A stretch of 64,000 bases of DNA from assembly GCA_963753385.1 (NCBI GenBank), contig CAVWCC010000008.1, positions 310,001 to 374,000 of the forward strand. Direction: 5' to 3'. The translations under genes were made by a program, and so were the position numbers. This stretch comes from JALZKA01 sp963753385. Lineage in GTDB: Bacteria; Actinomycetota; Thermoleophilia; Solirubrobacterales; 70-9. Shown in pieces: positions 40,136-50,844 of this stretch (positions are counted from its first letter, which is position 1; every line of letters begins with the position of its first letter). The notes below the pieces were generated by a model, which was not told where the DNA came from, did not search any database, and saw only the letters and a program-made list of their open reading frames with translations.

Positions 40136-42031
40136 ATGGCCGAGATCGAGATCAGCGCGGAGCTCGAGCCCGCCGAGGGCGAGAGCGTCGCCGAACAGCG
40201 CCAGTCGCTGCCCGACGAACCGGGGGTCTACACGTTCCGCGACCGCGACGGCGAGGTGCTCTACGTGGGAAAGGCGCGCTCGATCCGCAAGCGCGTCGGC
40301 GGGCACTTCTCGGGCAAGACCCGCACCCGGGCGATGACCGAGCAGGTGGCGGCGATCGAGTTCTTCGTGACCGAGACCGAGGCGGAGGCGCTGCTGGCCG
40401 AGCAGCAGTTCATCAAGCGCCACCGGCCGCGATTCAACATCCGGCTGCGCGACGACAAGTCGTATCCCTACATCGGGATAAGCCTGGACGAGGAGTTCCC
40501 GCGCGTCTACTTCACGAGGGAACGGCATCGATCGAACCGGGTGTACTTCGGTCCCTATTCGAACGCGAAGCGCACCCGGGAGACGCTCGAGCTGCTCGGC
40601 AAGCTGTTCCAGTACCGCACCTGCGACGGGCCCGAACCCGGGCGCCGCTCCGGGGTCCCGTGCCTCGACTACTACATCAAGCGCTGCCAGGCGCCCTGCG
40701 TCGGTTACATCGACCGTGAGGAGTACCGGCGCAACATCGACGCCATCACCGGGTTCCTGTCCGGGCGGTACCGGGACGTGGAGCGCGACCTCGAGCGCAA
40801 GATGGAGGAGGCCGCGACTGCCGAGGAGTTCGAGCGCGCCGCCGCCTACCGGGACCGGCTCGAGGCGGTGCGGGCGCTGATGCAGCGGCGGAGCGTCGCG
40901 GGCGATTCGCTCGAGAACGCCGACGTGATCGCGGTCGCGGCCGAGGACGAGACCGCGAACGGACAGGTCTTCCAGGTCCGCGACGGGATTCTCGCCGAGC
41001 GCCAAAGCTTCTACATGGCGAACGCGGGCGAACGCGACGAGGGCGAGGTGCTGGAGGAGTTCATCGCCCAGTACTACTCGGCCGCGCCGGCGATCCCGCG
41101 CCTGATCGTCGCGGGCGAGCCGCTGCGCCCGCGCGCCGCGCTGCTTGCCGAGGCCCTCGCGACCCGCCGGGGCGGTGCCGTGGAGGTGCGGGTCGCCGAG
41201 CGGGGTGACCTGCGGCGGCTCCGCGAGCTGGCCGAGCGCAACGCGCGCCTGGCCCTCGCCCAGGACCGGCTGCGCCGCGAGCGGCGCCGGCAGCAGCGCG
41301 TTGACACGGTGTCCGCGCTGCAGGAGGCGCTCCGGATGGAGAGCCTGCCGCTCCGCATCGAGGGCTTCGACATCTCGAACATCGGCGGGGAGCACACCGT
41401 CGCCTCAATGGTCGTGTTCGAGGCGGGAGCGCCGAAGAAGTCGGACTACCGGCGGTTCAAGATCCGTGGGGATCGGAGCTCCGGTCCGGACGACTACCGC
41501 TCGATGGAGGAGGTCCTGGGCCGGCGACTCGCGCAGCTGACCGAGCAGGCCGACCGCTCCCCGCACGACGCCGAGCGCGACGAGAGCTTCGCCAGCCTTC
41601 CCGACCTGATCGTGATTGACGGCGGCAAGGGGCAGCTCAGCGCCGGCATGAGGGCGGTGGGGTCACTGGCCGAGCGCGGGGTCATGGTGATCGGCCTCGC
41701 CAAGCGCCTCGAGGAGGTCTACGTGCCCGGCCGCTCCGTCCCGCTCGAGATCGAGCCGGACTCGCCCGCGTCGCGGCTGCTCCAGCGGGTGCGCGACGAG
41801 GCGCACCGGTTCGCGATCGACTTCCATCGCGCCCGCCGAGACCGGGCGATGACCCACTCACTGCTCGACGAGCTCCGGGGCGTCGGTCCGGTGCGAAAGC
41901 GCGCGCTGCTGACCCATTTCGGGTCGCCGGACCGCGTGGTCGACGCGACTCGGGAGGAGCTTGCCGCCGTCCCCGGGATCCCGGGCAAGCTGGCGCGGGA
42001 CATCCACCATCAGCTCCACCAGGCGGGCTGA
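40136..42031 (+). CDS. uvrC: excinuclease ABC subunit C
   Basis: UvrC makes the dual incisions of nucleotide excision repair. The 631-residue protein has the GIY-YIG domain (LPDEPGVYTFRDRDGEVLYV, GKARSIRKRV), the Cys-containing central region (CLDYYIKRCQAPCVGYIDRE), the UVR motif (ATAEEFERAAAYRDRLEA), the RNase H-like endonuclease domain (IEGFDISNIGGEHTVASMVV, LIVIDGGKGQLSAG) and a C-terminal HhH pair (LRGVGPVRKRALLTHFGSPD). It starts a cluster with rapZ, one base apart, as in most actinobacteria. Confidence 0.97.
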   Translation: MAEIEISAELEPAEGESVAEQRQSLPDEPGVYTFRDRDGEVLYVGKARSIRKRVGGHFSGKTRTRAMTEQVAAIEFFVTETEAEALLAEQQFIKRHRPRFNIRLRDDKSYPYIGISLDEEFPRVYFTRERHRSNRVYFGPYSNAKRTRETLELLGKLFQYRTCDGPEPGRRSGVPCLDYYIKRCQAPCVGYIDREEYRRNIDAITGFLSGRYRDVERDLERKMEEAATAEEFERAAAYRDRLEAVRALMQRRSVAGDSLENADVIAVAAEDETANGQVFQVRDGILAERQSFYMANAGERDEGEVLEEFIAQYYSAAPAIPRLIVAGEPLRPRAALLAEALATRRGGAVEVRVAERGDLRRLRELAERNARLALAQDRLRRERRRQQRVDTVSALQEALRMESLPLRIEGFDISNIGGEHTVASMVVFEAGAPKKSDYRRFKIRGDRSSGPDDYRSMEEVLGRRLAQLTEQADRSPHDAERDESFASLPDLIVIDGGKGQLSAGMRAVGSLAERGVMVIGLAKRLEEVYVPGRSVPLEIEPDSPASRLLQRVRDEAHRFAIDFHRARRDRAMTHSLLDELRGVGPVRKRALLTHFGSPDRVVDATREELAAVPGIPGKLARDIHHQLHQAG

Positions 42032-42032
42032 C

Positions 42033-42932
42033 GTGCCGACTCCGCAGACCGAGCTGTTCCCGGACCCGGTCGAACTGTTCCTGATCACGGGCTACTCCGG
42101 AGCCGGCAAGTCGGAGGCGATCGCCGCGTTCGAGGACTCGGGCTTCTTCTGCGTCGACAACCTGCCGCCGCGCATGATCGGCGCGCTGGGCGAGCTGTTC
42201 CGGCACGAGGGCAGCGCCGTGAAGCGCGCCGCCGTCGTCACCGACGTCCGCGGTGGCGACTACTTCGAGGAGCTCCACGCCGTGCTCGAGGAGCTCGATC
42301 ACGACGGGCTCGAGCTCAAGGTCCTCTTCCTCGAGGCCGAGGAGCAGACGCTTCTCGACCGCTTCAAGGAGACCCGTCGCCGCCACCCGCTCGCCCCGGA
42401 CGGCCGCGTGATCGACGGGATCAGGGCCGAGCGCGAGGTCCTGGGACCGCTGCGCGAGGAGGCGGACGTCGTCATGGACACCTCCGATCTGACGGGCGCG
42501 ATGCTGCGGCGCCGGATCTCGACCGAGCTGCTCGCGCCGCGCGACTCGCACCGTCGCCTGGCGCTGACCCTGCTGACGTTCGGCTTCAAGAACGGGCCGC
42601 CCCGCGACGCGGACCTGATGTTCGACGTGCGCTTCCTGCCGAACCCGCACTACCGTGAGGACCTGCGCCCGCTGACCGGGCTTGACCAGGCGGTCGTCGA
42701 CCACGTCGAGGCCGGCGAGCTGGCGAGCGAGTTCTACGCCCGGCTGCTGGGCCTGCTCGACTTCCTGCTCCCCGCCTATGTCGCCGAGGGCAAGAGCCAC
42801 CTGACGATCGCAATCGGCTGCACCGGCGGCCGCCACCGGTCGATCACGGTCGCGAACCGGATCGCCCAGCACCTCGCCGACCGCGACGAGATCGCGGTGC
42901 GCCTGGTCCACCGCGACGTCGAGCTCGAGTAG
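42033..42932 (+). CDS. rapZ: RapZ/YvcJ-family nucleotide-binding protein
   Basis: A 299-residue P-loop protein of the RapZ/YvcJ family. Walker A is LITGYSGAGKSEA near the N-terminus, with ALEDSGFFCVDNLPP-like FEDSGFFCVDNLPPRMI, VTDVRGGDYFEELHAVLEEL and the C-terminal signature IAIGCTGGRHRSITVANRIA. In E. coli RapZ controls glucosamine-6-phosphate synthase through small RNAs; in actinobacteria the role is unclear. The GTG start lies one base after the uvrC stop. The usual downstream yvcK and whiA genes are absent here; an ABC exporter takes their place. Confidence 0.93.
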   Translation: MPTPQTELFPDPVELFLITGYSGAGKSEAIAAFEDSGFFCVDNLPPRMIGALGELFRHEGSAVKRAAVVTDVRGGDYFEELHAVLEELDHDGLELKVLFLEAEEQTLLDRFKETRRRHPLAPDGRVIDGIRAEREVLGPLREEADVVMDTSDLTGAMLRRRISTELLAPRDSHRRLALTLLTFGFKNGPPRDADLMFDVRFLPNPHYREDLRPLTGLDQAVVDHVEAGELASEFYARLLGLLDFLLPAYVAEGKSHLTIAIGCTGGRHRSITVANRIAQHLADRDEIAVRLVHRDVELE

Positions 42933-42969
42933 CCGGGTCGCTCGAGCCCGGATTGTCGAGAATGCCGCG

Positions 42970-43887
42970 ATGACGATCGTGATCGAGGTCGAGAACCTGC
43001 ACAAGTCCTATGGCGACTTCGAAGCCGTGCGGGGCATCGATCTCCGCGTCCAGCAGGGGGAGGTGTTCGCGTTTCTAGGCCCGAACGGCGCGGGCAAGAC
43101 GACGACCGTCGAGGTCCTCGAGGGCTATCGCGACCGGGAGGCGGGAGAGGTGAGTGTGCTCGGCCTGGATCCGGCGGACGCCACTCGCGCCTGGCGCGAG
43201 CGGATCGGGATCGTCCTCCAGGAGTGCCGGATGGAGCCCGTGCTCACGGTTCGCGAGACCCTCTCGCTCTACGCCGGCTACTACTCGTCCCCACGCGACG
43301 TTGCGGAAACCATCAGCCTCGCCGGGCTCTCGGCGAGCGCCGACGTCCGCGCCGGCAACCTCTCCGGCGGCCAGCAGCGCAGGCTCGATGTCGCCCTGGC
43401 GCTGATCGGCGACCCGGAGCTCCTCTTCCTGGACGAGCCCACCACGGGGTTCGACCCGTCGGCTCGGCGCCAGGCATGGGATGTGATCGCGAGCCTGCGC
43501 GACTTGGGGAAGACGGTCCTCCTGACCACCCACTACATGGACGAGGCGCAGTTCCTGGCCGACCGGGTGGCGATCATCCGGGCCGGCCGGATCGTCGCCG
43601 AGGGTGCGCCGGACCAGCTTGGCGGGCGCGCCGACGCCGACACGACGATCCGGTTCGCCGCGCCCGAGGGCCTCGACCCGGGCGAGGTCCCGGCGGCTTC
43701 CGGACGTCTCACCGTCGCGACGGCCAACGGCGGAGGAGCAACGATCGAGATCGCGACCGGAGAGCCCGTGGCGGCTCTGAACGCGCTGACCGGCTGGGCC
43801 CTCGAACGCGGCCTCGACCTCGACGGGCTCGAGGTCACCCGTCCCAGCCTGGAGGACGTGTACCTCGAGCTCACGGAGGAGTCATGA
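42970..43887 (+). CDS. ABC transporter ATP-binding protein (DrrA/ABC-2 type)
   Basis: A 305-residue ABC ATPase: Walker A FLGPNGAGKTTTVE, Q-loop VLQECRMEP, signature NLSGGQQRRLDVALAL, Walker B LLFLDEPTTGFDP, D-loop and switch LTTHYMDEAQFLADR. The C-terminal 80 residues after the ATPase core form a DrrA-like accessory region. It pairs with the following permease, with which it overlaps as ATGA, to form an ABC-2 exporter for an unknown drug, lipid or polysaccharide. It sits between rapZ and gap, where whiA is usual in actinobacteria. Confidence 0.94.
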   Translation: MTIVIEVENLHKSYGDFEAVRGIDLRVQQGEVFAFLGPNGAGKTTTVEVLEGYRDREAGEVSVLGLDPADATRAWRERIGIVLQECRMEPVLTVRETLSLYAGYYSSPRDVAETISLAGLSASADVRAGNLSGGQQRRLDVALALIGDPELLFLDEPTTGFDPSARRQAWDVIASLRDLGKTVLLTTHYMDEAQFLADRVAIIRAGRIVAEGAPDQLGGRADADTTIRFAAPEGLDPGEVPAASGRLTVATANGGGATIEIATGEPVAALNALTGWALERGLDLDGLEVTRPSLEDVYLELTEES

Positions 43888-44654
43888 CCGCGCTGGCGCT
43901 CGCCTGGCACCAGTTCAGCTTCGACCGGCGGGTGTTCTGGCGAAGCCCGGCGTCCGTGTTTTTCACGGTGATGTTGCCGCTGATCTTCCTGTTCATCTTC
44001 ACCGGCCTGTTCGGCAACGAGACGATCGAGGAGTACGGCGGGATCGAGGTGTCCACGTACTACGTGCCGGGGATCATCACGCTCGCGGTCGCCTCGGCGA
44101 CGATCCAGAGCCTCGCGATCAATCTCACCGAGGCTCGGGAGAGCGGCCGGCTGAAGCGGATCCGGTCGACGCCGCTGCCGGCGTGGGCGTTCGTCGCAGG
44201 CCGCGTCGGCAACGCCTTCGTGATCGCGCTGATGATGACCGTGCTGGTGACGCTGATCGGGCACTTCTTCTTCGACGTCGCGATTCCGACCCGGACGATC
44301 CCGGCGCTGCTGGTGACCCTGGTGGTGGGTGCCTTCTCCTACTCGTGCCTCGGCTTCGCCCTGTCGGCCGCGATTCCGTCCCAGGACGCGGCGCCACCCA
44401 TCGCGAACGTCACGCTGCTCCCCCTCTACTTCCTGTCAGGCGTGTTCATCCCCGACAACCAGATCCCCGACGGCGTCCTCCACGTCGCGGACGTGTTCCC
44501 GATCCGCCACTTCTTCCTTGCGTTCTTCGAGGGCTTCGACCCGAACACGGTGGGGTCCGGGTTCGCCTGGGGGCATCTGGCGGTCCTCGCCCTGTGGGGA
44601 GCTCTGGGGCTCGCGCTCGCGGCGCGCTACTTCCGCTGGGCACCGCGGAGATAG
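43884..44654 (+). CDS. ABC-2 type transporter permease
   Basis: A 256-residue membrane protein with six hydrophobic segments and ABC-2 architecture: an N-terminal amphipathic stretch (WHQFSFDRRVFWRSPAS), FFTVMLPLIFLFIFTGLFG, IITLAVASATIQSLAINLTE, the coupling-helix region ARESGRLKRIRSTPLPAWAF, VIALMMTVLVTLIGHFFF, LLVTLVVGAFSYSCLGFALS, LPLYFLSGVFIP and a final helix ending AARYFRWAPRR. It forms the channel for the preceding ATPase (4-nt ATGA overlap). Substrate cannot be told from sequence. Its TAG stop lies inside the -10 box of the next gene. Confidence 0.94.
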   Translation: MTALALAWHQFSFDRRVFWRSPASVFFTVMLPLIFLFIFTGLFGNETIEEYGGIEVSTYYVPGIITLAVASATIQSLAINLTEARESGRLKRIRSTPLPAWAFVAGRVGNAFVIALMMTVLVTLIGHFFFDVAIPTRTIPALLVTLVVGAFSYSCLGFALSAAIPSQDAAPPIANVTLLPLYFLSGVFIPDNQIPDGVLHVADVFPIRHFFLAFFEGFDPNTVGSGFAWGHLAVLALWGALGLALAARYFRWAPRR

Positions 44655-44657
44655 GCT
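44652..44657 (+). promoter_or_regulatory. -10 box TAGGCT, leaderless start of the VOC gene
   Basis: TAGGCT ends 7 nt before GTG 44665 and contains the stop codon of the upstream permease. Confidence 0.45.
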
Positions 44658-44664
44658 CAAACCT

Positions 44665-45027
44665 GTGATCCATCACGTGGGCGTTGAGGTGTCGGACCTT
44701 GAGCGGTCGGGCCGCTTCTACGACTCGGTCGTAGGCGCGCTCGGATGGCGGCGCCACGTCGAGGAGCCCGACCGGATCGGCTGGGGCATCGTGCGCCCGC
44801 TGTTCTTCGTCTCGACGCGGCACCCGATCACTCCCGGCGGCGGCCACGTCTGCTTCACGGCGACCGGGATCCCCGCGGTCAAGGGCGCCTGGGAGGGCGG
44901 TGTCGGCGCGGGCGGAACCGATGACGGGGCGCCGGGACAGCGGCCCGAGTACGGTGCTACGTACTACTCGGCTTACCTGCTGGACCCTGACGGGAACAGA
45001 ATCGAGATCGCGGTCGGCGCCTCGTAG
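44665..45027 (+). CDS. VOC family (glyoxalase/bleomycin resistance-like) protein
   Basis: A 120-residue vicinal-oxygen-chelate protein. The first beta-alpha-beta unit is IHHVGVEVSDLERSGRFYDS with the metal-ligand His, followed by HVCFTATGIPAVKGAW, and the closing AYLLDPDGNRIEIAV with the metal-ligand Glu. It may be a dioxygenase, isomerase or resistance protein; the substrate is not readable. Being next to an exporter hints at resistance, but it has its own -10 box and the gap gene follows with a strong ribosome site. The start GTG begins the first conserved strand. Confidence 0.9.
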   Translation: MIHHVGVEVSDLERSGRFYDSVVGALGWRRHVEEPDRIGWGIVRPLFFVSTRHPITPGGGHVCFTATGIPAVKGAWEGGVGAGGTDDGAPGQRPEYGATYYSAYLLDPDGNRIEIAVGAS

Positions 45028-45077
45028 GCGCGGGCCCGGCGGACGAAAACTTAAAACCACAGGAGGAAACGGAAGGA

Positions 45078-46099
<1,022 letters not shown>

Positions 46100-46103
<4 letters not shown>

Positions 46104-47296
46104 CGAGTCTTGGCGACGCCAGCGTGCGCGACGCGCCGGCCTCCGGCCGGCGCGTCCTCGTCAGGGCGGACCTGAACGTCCCGCTCTCGGGCGACCGCGT
46201 CGCCGACGACACGCGGATCCGCGCCGCCCTGCCGACCCTCGAGCTGTTACTCGAGCGCGGCGCCGCGATCGTGCTCGTTTCGCACCTCGGGCGGCCGAAG
46301 GGACCCGACCCGGCGCTTTCGATGGCCCCGGTTGCGGAGCGCCTGGCCGAGCTGCTGGGGTCGCACGTCGAGCTCGCTCCAGGCGTGGTGGGCGACAACG
46401 TGCCCGAGCGTGCCGAGGCCACGCCGCCCGGCGCCGTCCTGCTGCTCGAGAACAGCCGCTTCGAGCCCGGCGAGACCGCCAACGACCCGGAGCTGGCGCG
46501 GCGTTTGGCCGCGCTCGCCGATCTCTACGTCAACGACGCCTTCGGGGCCGCCCACCGCGCCCACGCCACGACCGAGGGCGTCGCCCGGCTGCTGCCCGCG
46601 TACGCGGGCCTGCTCCTCGAGCGCGAGGTCGAGGAGCTCACGCGAGTCCGCGACGACCCCGAGCGCCCGCTGGTGGTCGTGCTCGGCGGCGCCAAGGTCT
46701 CCGACAAGATCGGGGTACTGGAGCGCTTTCTCGAGATCGCGGACTCGGTGCTGATCGGTGGCGCGATGTGCTTCGCGTTCTTCCGCGCGCAGGGCCTCGA
46801 GACGGGCGACTCGCTGGTCGAGGACGAGGGAGTCGAGATGGCGGCGCGCCTGCTCGAGAGCCCGCGCGGCCTCCGGCTTCCCTTGGACCTCGCCCTCGGC
46901 GATTCGTTCAGCGCTGATGCGGAGCGCCGCGAGAGCGACGGCGTCGAGGTGCCGGATGGCTGGATGGGGCTCGACGTCGGCCCGCGGACCGTTGCCGACT
47001 ACGCCCAGGTGATCGTGGGTGCCGGCACCGTGTTCTGGAACGGTCCGATGGGCGCGTTCGAGCTCGAGCCGTTCGCCGCAGGGACCCGGGGGATCGCCGA
47101 GGCGGTGGCGGCCGCGCCGGGGCACACCGTGGTGGGCGGCGGCGACTCGGCGGCCGCACTGGCGGCGTTCGGACTGGCTGACCACGTCGATTGGCTGTCG
47201 ACCGGCGGCGGGGCGTCGCTTGAGCTGCTCGAGGGCAGGGAACTGCCCGGAGTGGCGGTGCTGGAGGCGGCCGCGGCGGCGGGGAACCGGGCATGA
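46100..47296 (+). CDS. pgk: phosphoglycerate kinase
   Basis: Pgk transfers the acyl phosphate of 1,3-bisphosphoglycerate to ADP. The 398-residue protein has RVLVRADLNVPLSGDRVADD, VLVSHLGRPKGPD, LLLENSRFEPGE, the NDAFGAAHRAHATTEG loop, VVLGGAKVSDKIGVLERF, VFWNGPMGAFE and HTVVGGGDSAAALAAFG. It starts at TTG 46100 within the TTGA overlap with gap; a start further upstream would read through gap in another frame. Length is normal. tpiA follows in an ATGA overlap. Confidence 0.97.
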
Positions 47297-48057
47297 CCGA
47301 CCGCAGGCCCTATCTCGCGGCGAACTGGAAGATGCACAAGACCGTCCCGGAGGTGGATGCCTTCCTCGATCGCTTCCTCGGCGACATCGGCCACATATCG
47401 GATCGGGAGATCGCGGTGTGCCCGCCGTTCACGGCGCTCCCGGCCGCCGTCGAACGGTGCCGCCGCTCGCCGGTGCGGGTCGCGGCGCAGAACATGCACG
47501 AGGAGGAGAGCGGCGCGTTCACCGGCGAGGTCTCCGCGCCGATGCTGACGGCGCTCGGCGTCGAGGCGGTCGTTCTCGGCCACTCCGAGCGCCGGGCGAT
47601 GTTCGGCGAGACCGACGAGGCGCTGGCCCGCAAGGTCCCGGCGGCGCTCGCCGCCGGGCTCGAGCCGATCCTCTGCGTGGGAGAGAGCGAGGCGGAGCGT
47701 GACGCCGCGGAGACCGAGACGGTCCTGCGCCGGCAGCTCGAGGCGGACCTCACCGATGTGGGCGACGAGGAACTTGCCTCCGTAGTGATCGCCTACGAGC
47801 CGATCTGGGCGATCGGAACGGGCAAGACGGCTACTCCCGAGCAGGCCGAGGAGACGATCGCCTTCATCCGCTCGCTGCTCGAGGCCCGCGACGCGAGCGC
47901 GGCCGACGCGACGCGGATCCTCTACGGCGGCTCGGTCAAGCCGGACAACGCGGCCGAGCTGCTCGGGCGCGACGGAGTCGACGGGGCGCTGGTCGGAGGG
48001 GCGAGCCTCGACCCGGCCGACTTCCTGGCGATCTGCGAAGCGGCTGATAGCTCGTAG
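47293..48057 (+). CDS. tpiA: triose-phosphate isomerase
   Basis: TpiA interconverts dihydroxyacetone phosphate and glyceraldehyde-3-phosphate. The 254-residue TIM barrel has AANWKMHKTVPEVDAFL (Asn and Lys of the active site), VLGHSERRAMFGE (catalytic His), VIAYEPIWAIGTGKTATPEQ (catalytic Glu and loop 6) and RILYGGSVKPDNAAELL. ATG 47293 overlaps the pgk stop. The last four codons are part of a heptamer repeat array, so the terminal ADSS residues are repeat-derived. Confidence 0.98.
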   Translation: MTDRRPYLAANWKMHKTVPEVDAFLDRFLGDIGHISDREIAVCPPFTALPAAVERCRRSPVRVAAQNMHEEESGAFTGEVSAPMLTALGVEAVVLGHSERRAMFGETDEALARKVPAALAAGLEPILCVGESEAERDAAETETVLRRQLEADLTDVGDEELASVVIAYEPIWAIGTGKTATPEQAEETIAFIRSLLEARDASAADATRILYGGSVKPDNAAELLGRDGVDGALVGGASLDPADFLAICEAADSS

Positions 48058-48070
48058 CTGGTAGCTGGTA
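48043..48070 (+). repeat. heptameric tandem repeat GCTGATA/GCTCGTA/GCTGGTA x2
   Basis: Four heptamers (GCTGATA, GCTCGTA, GCTGGTA, GCTGGTA) span the tpiA stop codon. GCTGGTA is the complement of the TACCAGC rotation found at 34688-34719. Confidence 0.7.
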
Positions 48071-48081
48071 GAGGCTGAGAG

Positions 48082-49633
48082 TTGCTGCCGCCCGGTCCCG
48101 CAAGCGTTCCCGTCCCGTCGGTCGCGCTGGTGATCCTCGACGGCTGGGGGTCTGGCTCCTGCCGGCCCGGGCAACGCCGTGTCGCTCGCGAGCACTCCCG
48201 TCTTCGACGCGCTCTGGCGTGACTGTCCCCACACCGAGCTTTCGGCGAGCGGCCGCGACGTCGGCCTCCCGGACGGGCAGATGGGCAACTCGGAGGTCGG
48301 CCACCTCAACCTCGGAGCTGGAGCCGTGGTCAAGCAGGACCTCGCGCGGATCGACGACGCGATCGCCGACGGCTCGTTCTTCGAGAACCCGGCGCTGCTC
48401 GCGGCTTGCGAGGCGGCGCGAAACTCGCCGCGCGGGCGCCTGCACCTGATGGGGCTCGTCTCCGACGGCGGCGTGCACTCCGGCTGGGAGCACCTTCAGG
48501 CCTGCATCGAGCTGGCGGCCCAGGAGGGGGTTCCGGACCTCGTGGTCCATGCGTTCACGGACGGCCGCGACACGCTGCCGCGCTCGGCACCTGGATATAT
48601 CGCCGAGCTCGAGCGCTGGTTGCGTCAGGCCGGCCGGATCGGGACGGTCAGCGGCCGCTACTACGCGATGGACCGCGATCGCCGCTGGGAGCGGACCAAG
48701 CTCGCGTACGACGCGATCGTTCACGCCAAGGGCGTCCCGGCGGGCGACGCCGCGGACGCGATCGCCGCCTCCCACGAGGCAGGGGAGAACGACGAGTTCA
48801 TCCGCCCCGCGGTGATCGGCGACTACGACGGCATGGCCGACGGCGACGCCGTCGTGCACTTCAACTTCAGGCCCGACCGCGCGCGCCAGCTCGTGCGGGC
48901 TCTGGCCGAGCCGGACTTCGACGAGTTCCCGCGCGGGCCGGCGCCCGCGATCGCGCTGACCACCCTCACCGAGTACCAGGAGGGCTGGCCCTATCCGGTC
49001 GTGTTCCCGCCCAAGGTCCCGGCGACGACGCTCGCGGCCGTGCTCGCGGCCGAGGGCGCTCGCCAGCTGCACGTCGCCGAGACCGAGAAGTACGCCCACG
49101 TCACCTACTTCTTCAACGGCGGCCGCGAGCGGGAGTGGGAGGGGGAGGAGCGCTGCCTCGTCGACTCGCCTCGCGACGTCCCAACGTATGACCACAAGCC
49201 GGAGATGAGCGCGAGGGCGGCTGCGGACGCGTTCGTCGAGCGGTGGGGCGAGAACGGCTACCGCTTCGGGATCCTCAACTTCGCGAATCCCGACATGGTC
49301 GGGCACACCGGAGTCATCCCCGCGGCTGTCGCGGCGATCGAGGCGGTCGACGAGTGCCTCGGCCGGGTTGTGAGCGCCGTCCACGAGGGAGGCGGTGCAT
49401 GCGTCATCACCGCCGACCACGGCAACGCCGACAACATGCTCGAGCCCGATGGCTCGCCGAACACAGCGCACTCGACCAACCCGGTGCCCATCGTCGTCAC
49501 CGCGAGCGGGTTCGAGCTCGCAGGGGGCGGGATCCTTGCTGACGTGGCTCCCACGGCGCTCGAGCTGCTCGGGATCGAACAGCCCGAGGAGATGACCGGG
49601 CGCTCGCTCCTGGCGCACGCCGATGCGGGCTGA
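48082..49633 (+). CDS. gpmI: 2,3-bisphosphoglycerate-independent phosphoglycerate mutase, frameshifted near the N-terminus
   Basis: GpmI converts 3- to 2-phosphoglycerate with two Mn ions. The N-terminal codons VALVILDGWG read in frame from TTG 48082, whereas LAPAGPGNAVSLASTPVFDA and all the rest read one base on. The switch falls in a run of five G (48146-48150); four G would join the frames into a normal protein of about 516 residues. Downstream the active-site Ser is in DGQMGNSEVGHLNLG, and metal ligands lie in NFANPDMVGHTG and ITADHGNADNML. The main frame alone opens at GTG 48179 and would lack the first metal ligand Asp. It is a sequencing error, a real mutation or programmed slippage. 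Confidence 0.93.
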
Positions 49634-50825
49634 TCCCGCGCGGCTTCGGTTCGAGGTCGTCGCCCGCGACCGCCAGGCGAGAGCGGGGCGTCTCGAGACC
49701 GGCCACGGCGTCGTCGAGACCCCGGCCTTCATTCCGCTCGCGACGACGGGAGCGGTTCGCGGGCTCGACACCGACGAGGTCGCCGGCCTGGGCTACCGGA
49801 TGGTCCTCGGCAACACGTTCCACCTGTTCCTGCGCCCGGGCGCCGAGCGCATCGCGGAGCTCGGGGGGCTCCACGCGTTCATGGCCTGGGACGGCGCGAT
49901 CATCACCGACTCGGGCGGCTTCCAGGTGTTCTCGCTGGCACACGGTCACGTCGCCGACGAGATCAAGGGGCGTCGCGGCGCCGCCCGCGACCACGGGGCG
50001 ATCATCGAGATCGCCGAGGAGGGGGTTCGGTTTCGCTCGTACCTCGACGGAGCGGAGCGGTTCATGGGGCCCGAGGAGTCGATGCAGGTCCAGGCGGCGC
50101 TGGGCTCCGATCTGGCCCTTGCCTTCGACGAGTGCACGCCCTATCACGCCGACTACGACTACACGGCCCGCTCGACCGAGCGCACCCACCGCTGGCTCGA
50201 TCGGTGCACGCGCTGGCACGAGGCGAACGGCCCGGCCGGCCAGGCGCTGTTCGGCATCGTCCAGGGTGGGGTGCACGAGGAGCTTCGGCATGCTTCGGCC
50301 GAGCGCGTGGGTGCGGCGCCGGTGGACGGGATCTCGATCGGCGGCACCCTGGGGCGGGACAAGGAGGAGATGCGGGGCGTCCTGGCCCTGACGATGCCGC
50401 TCCTGCCCGCTGACGCTCCCAAGCACCTGCTGGGCATCGGCGAGCCCGACGACCTGCTGGACGGAATCGCTCTCGGCATCGACCTGTTCGACTGCGCGGT
50501 CCCGACCAGGCTCGGGCGCCACGGGACCGCGCTCGCCCCGCTCCCGGGCGAGCGGTTCCGGCTCGACGTGCGCTCGCGTGCGCTCGCGGGCGACCAGCGG
50601 CCGTTGGTGGCCGGTTGTCCCTGTCCGGCCTGCACCAGGCACTCGCGCGCCTACCTGCACTACCTCGCGCGCGCCGAGGAGCTCACCGCGGTGCGGCTGC
50701 TGACCGTGCACAACCTGACCTACCTCGAGCGGCTGGTAGCCGGCGCCCGCGCGGCGATCGCCGAAGGGGGGTTCGCCGCGTACCGCGACGCCTCGCTGGC
50801 CGGCGCGGCGCCGTGGGAGGCCTAA
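49623..50825 (+). CDS. tgt: queuine tRNA-ribosyltransferase
   Basis: Tgt exchanges guanine 34 of tRNAs with GUN anticodons for a queuosine precursor base. The 400-residue TIM barrel has ETPAFIPLATTGAVRGLDTD, LGNTFHLFLRPGAERI, IITDSGGFQVFSLA (catalytic Asp), ALFGIVQGGVHEELR, GISIGGTLG, HLLGIGEP, LFDCAVPTRLGRHG (nucleophile Asp) and the zinc site around CPCPACTRHSRAYLHYL. ATG 49623 overlaps the gpmI stop by 11 nt. No queC-F genes are in the window. Confidence 0.97.
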   Translation: MRADPARLRFEVVARDRQARAGRLETGHGVVETPAFIPLATTGAVRGLDTDEVAGLGYRMVLGNTFHLFLRPGAERIAELGGLHAFMAWDGAIITDSGGFQVFSLAHGHVADEIKGRRGAARDHGAIIEIAEEGVRFRSYLDGAERFMGPEESMQVQAALGSDLALAFDECTPYHADYDYTARSTERTHRWLDRCTRWHEANGPAGQALFGIVQGGVHEELRHASAERVGAAPVDGISIGGTLGRDKEEMRGVLALTMPLLPADAPKHLLGIGEPDDLLDGIALGIDLFDCAVPTRLGRHGTALAPLPGERFRLDVRSRALAGDQRPLVAGCPCPACTRHSRAYLHYLARAEELTAVRLLTVHNLTYLERLVAGARAAIAEGGFAAYRDASLAGAAPWEA

Positions 50826-50844
50826 CGCGGGCCCTCGCCTCCCA

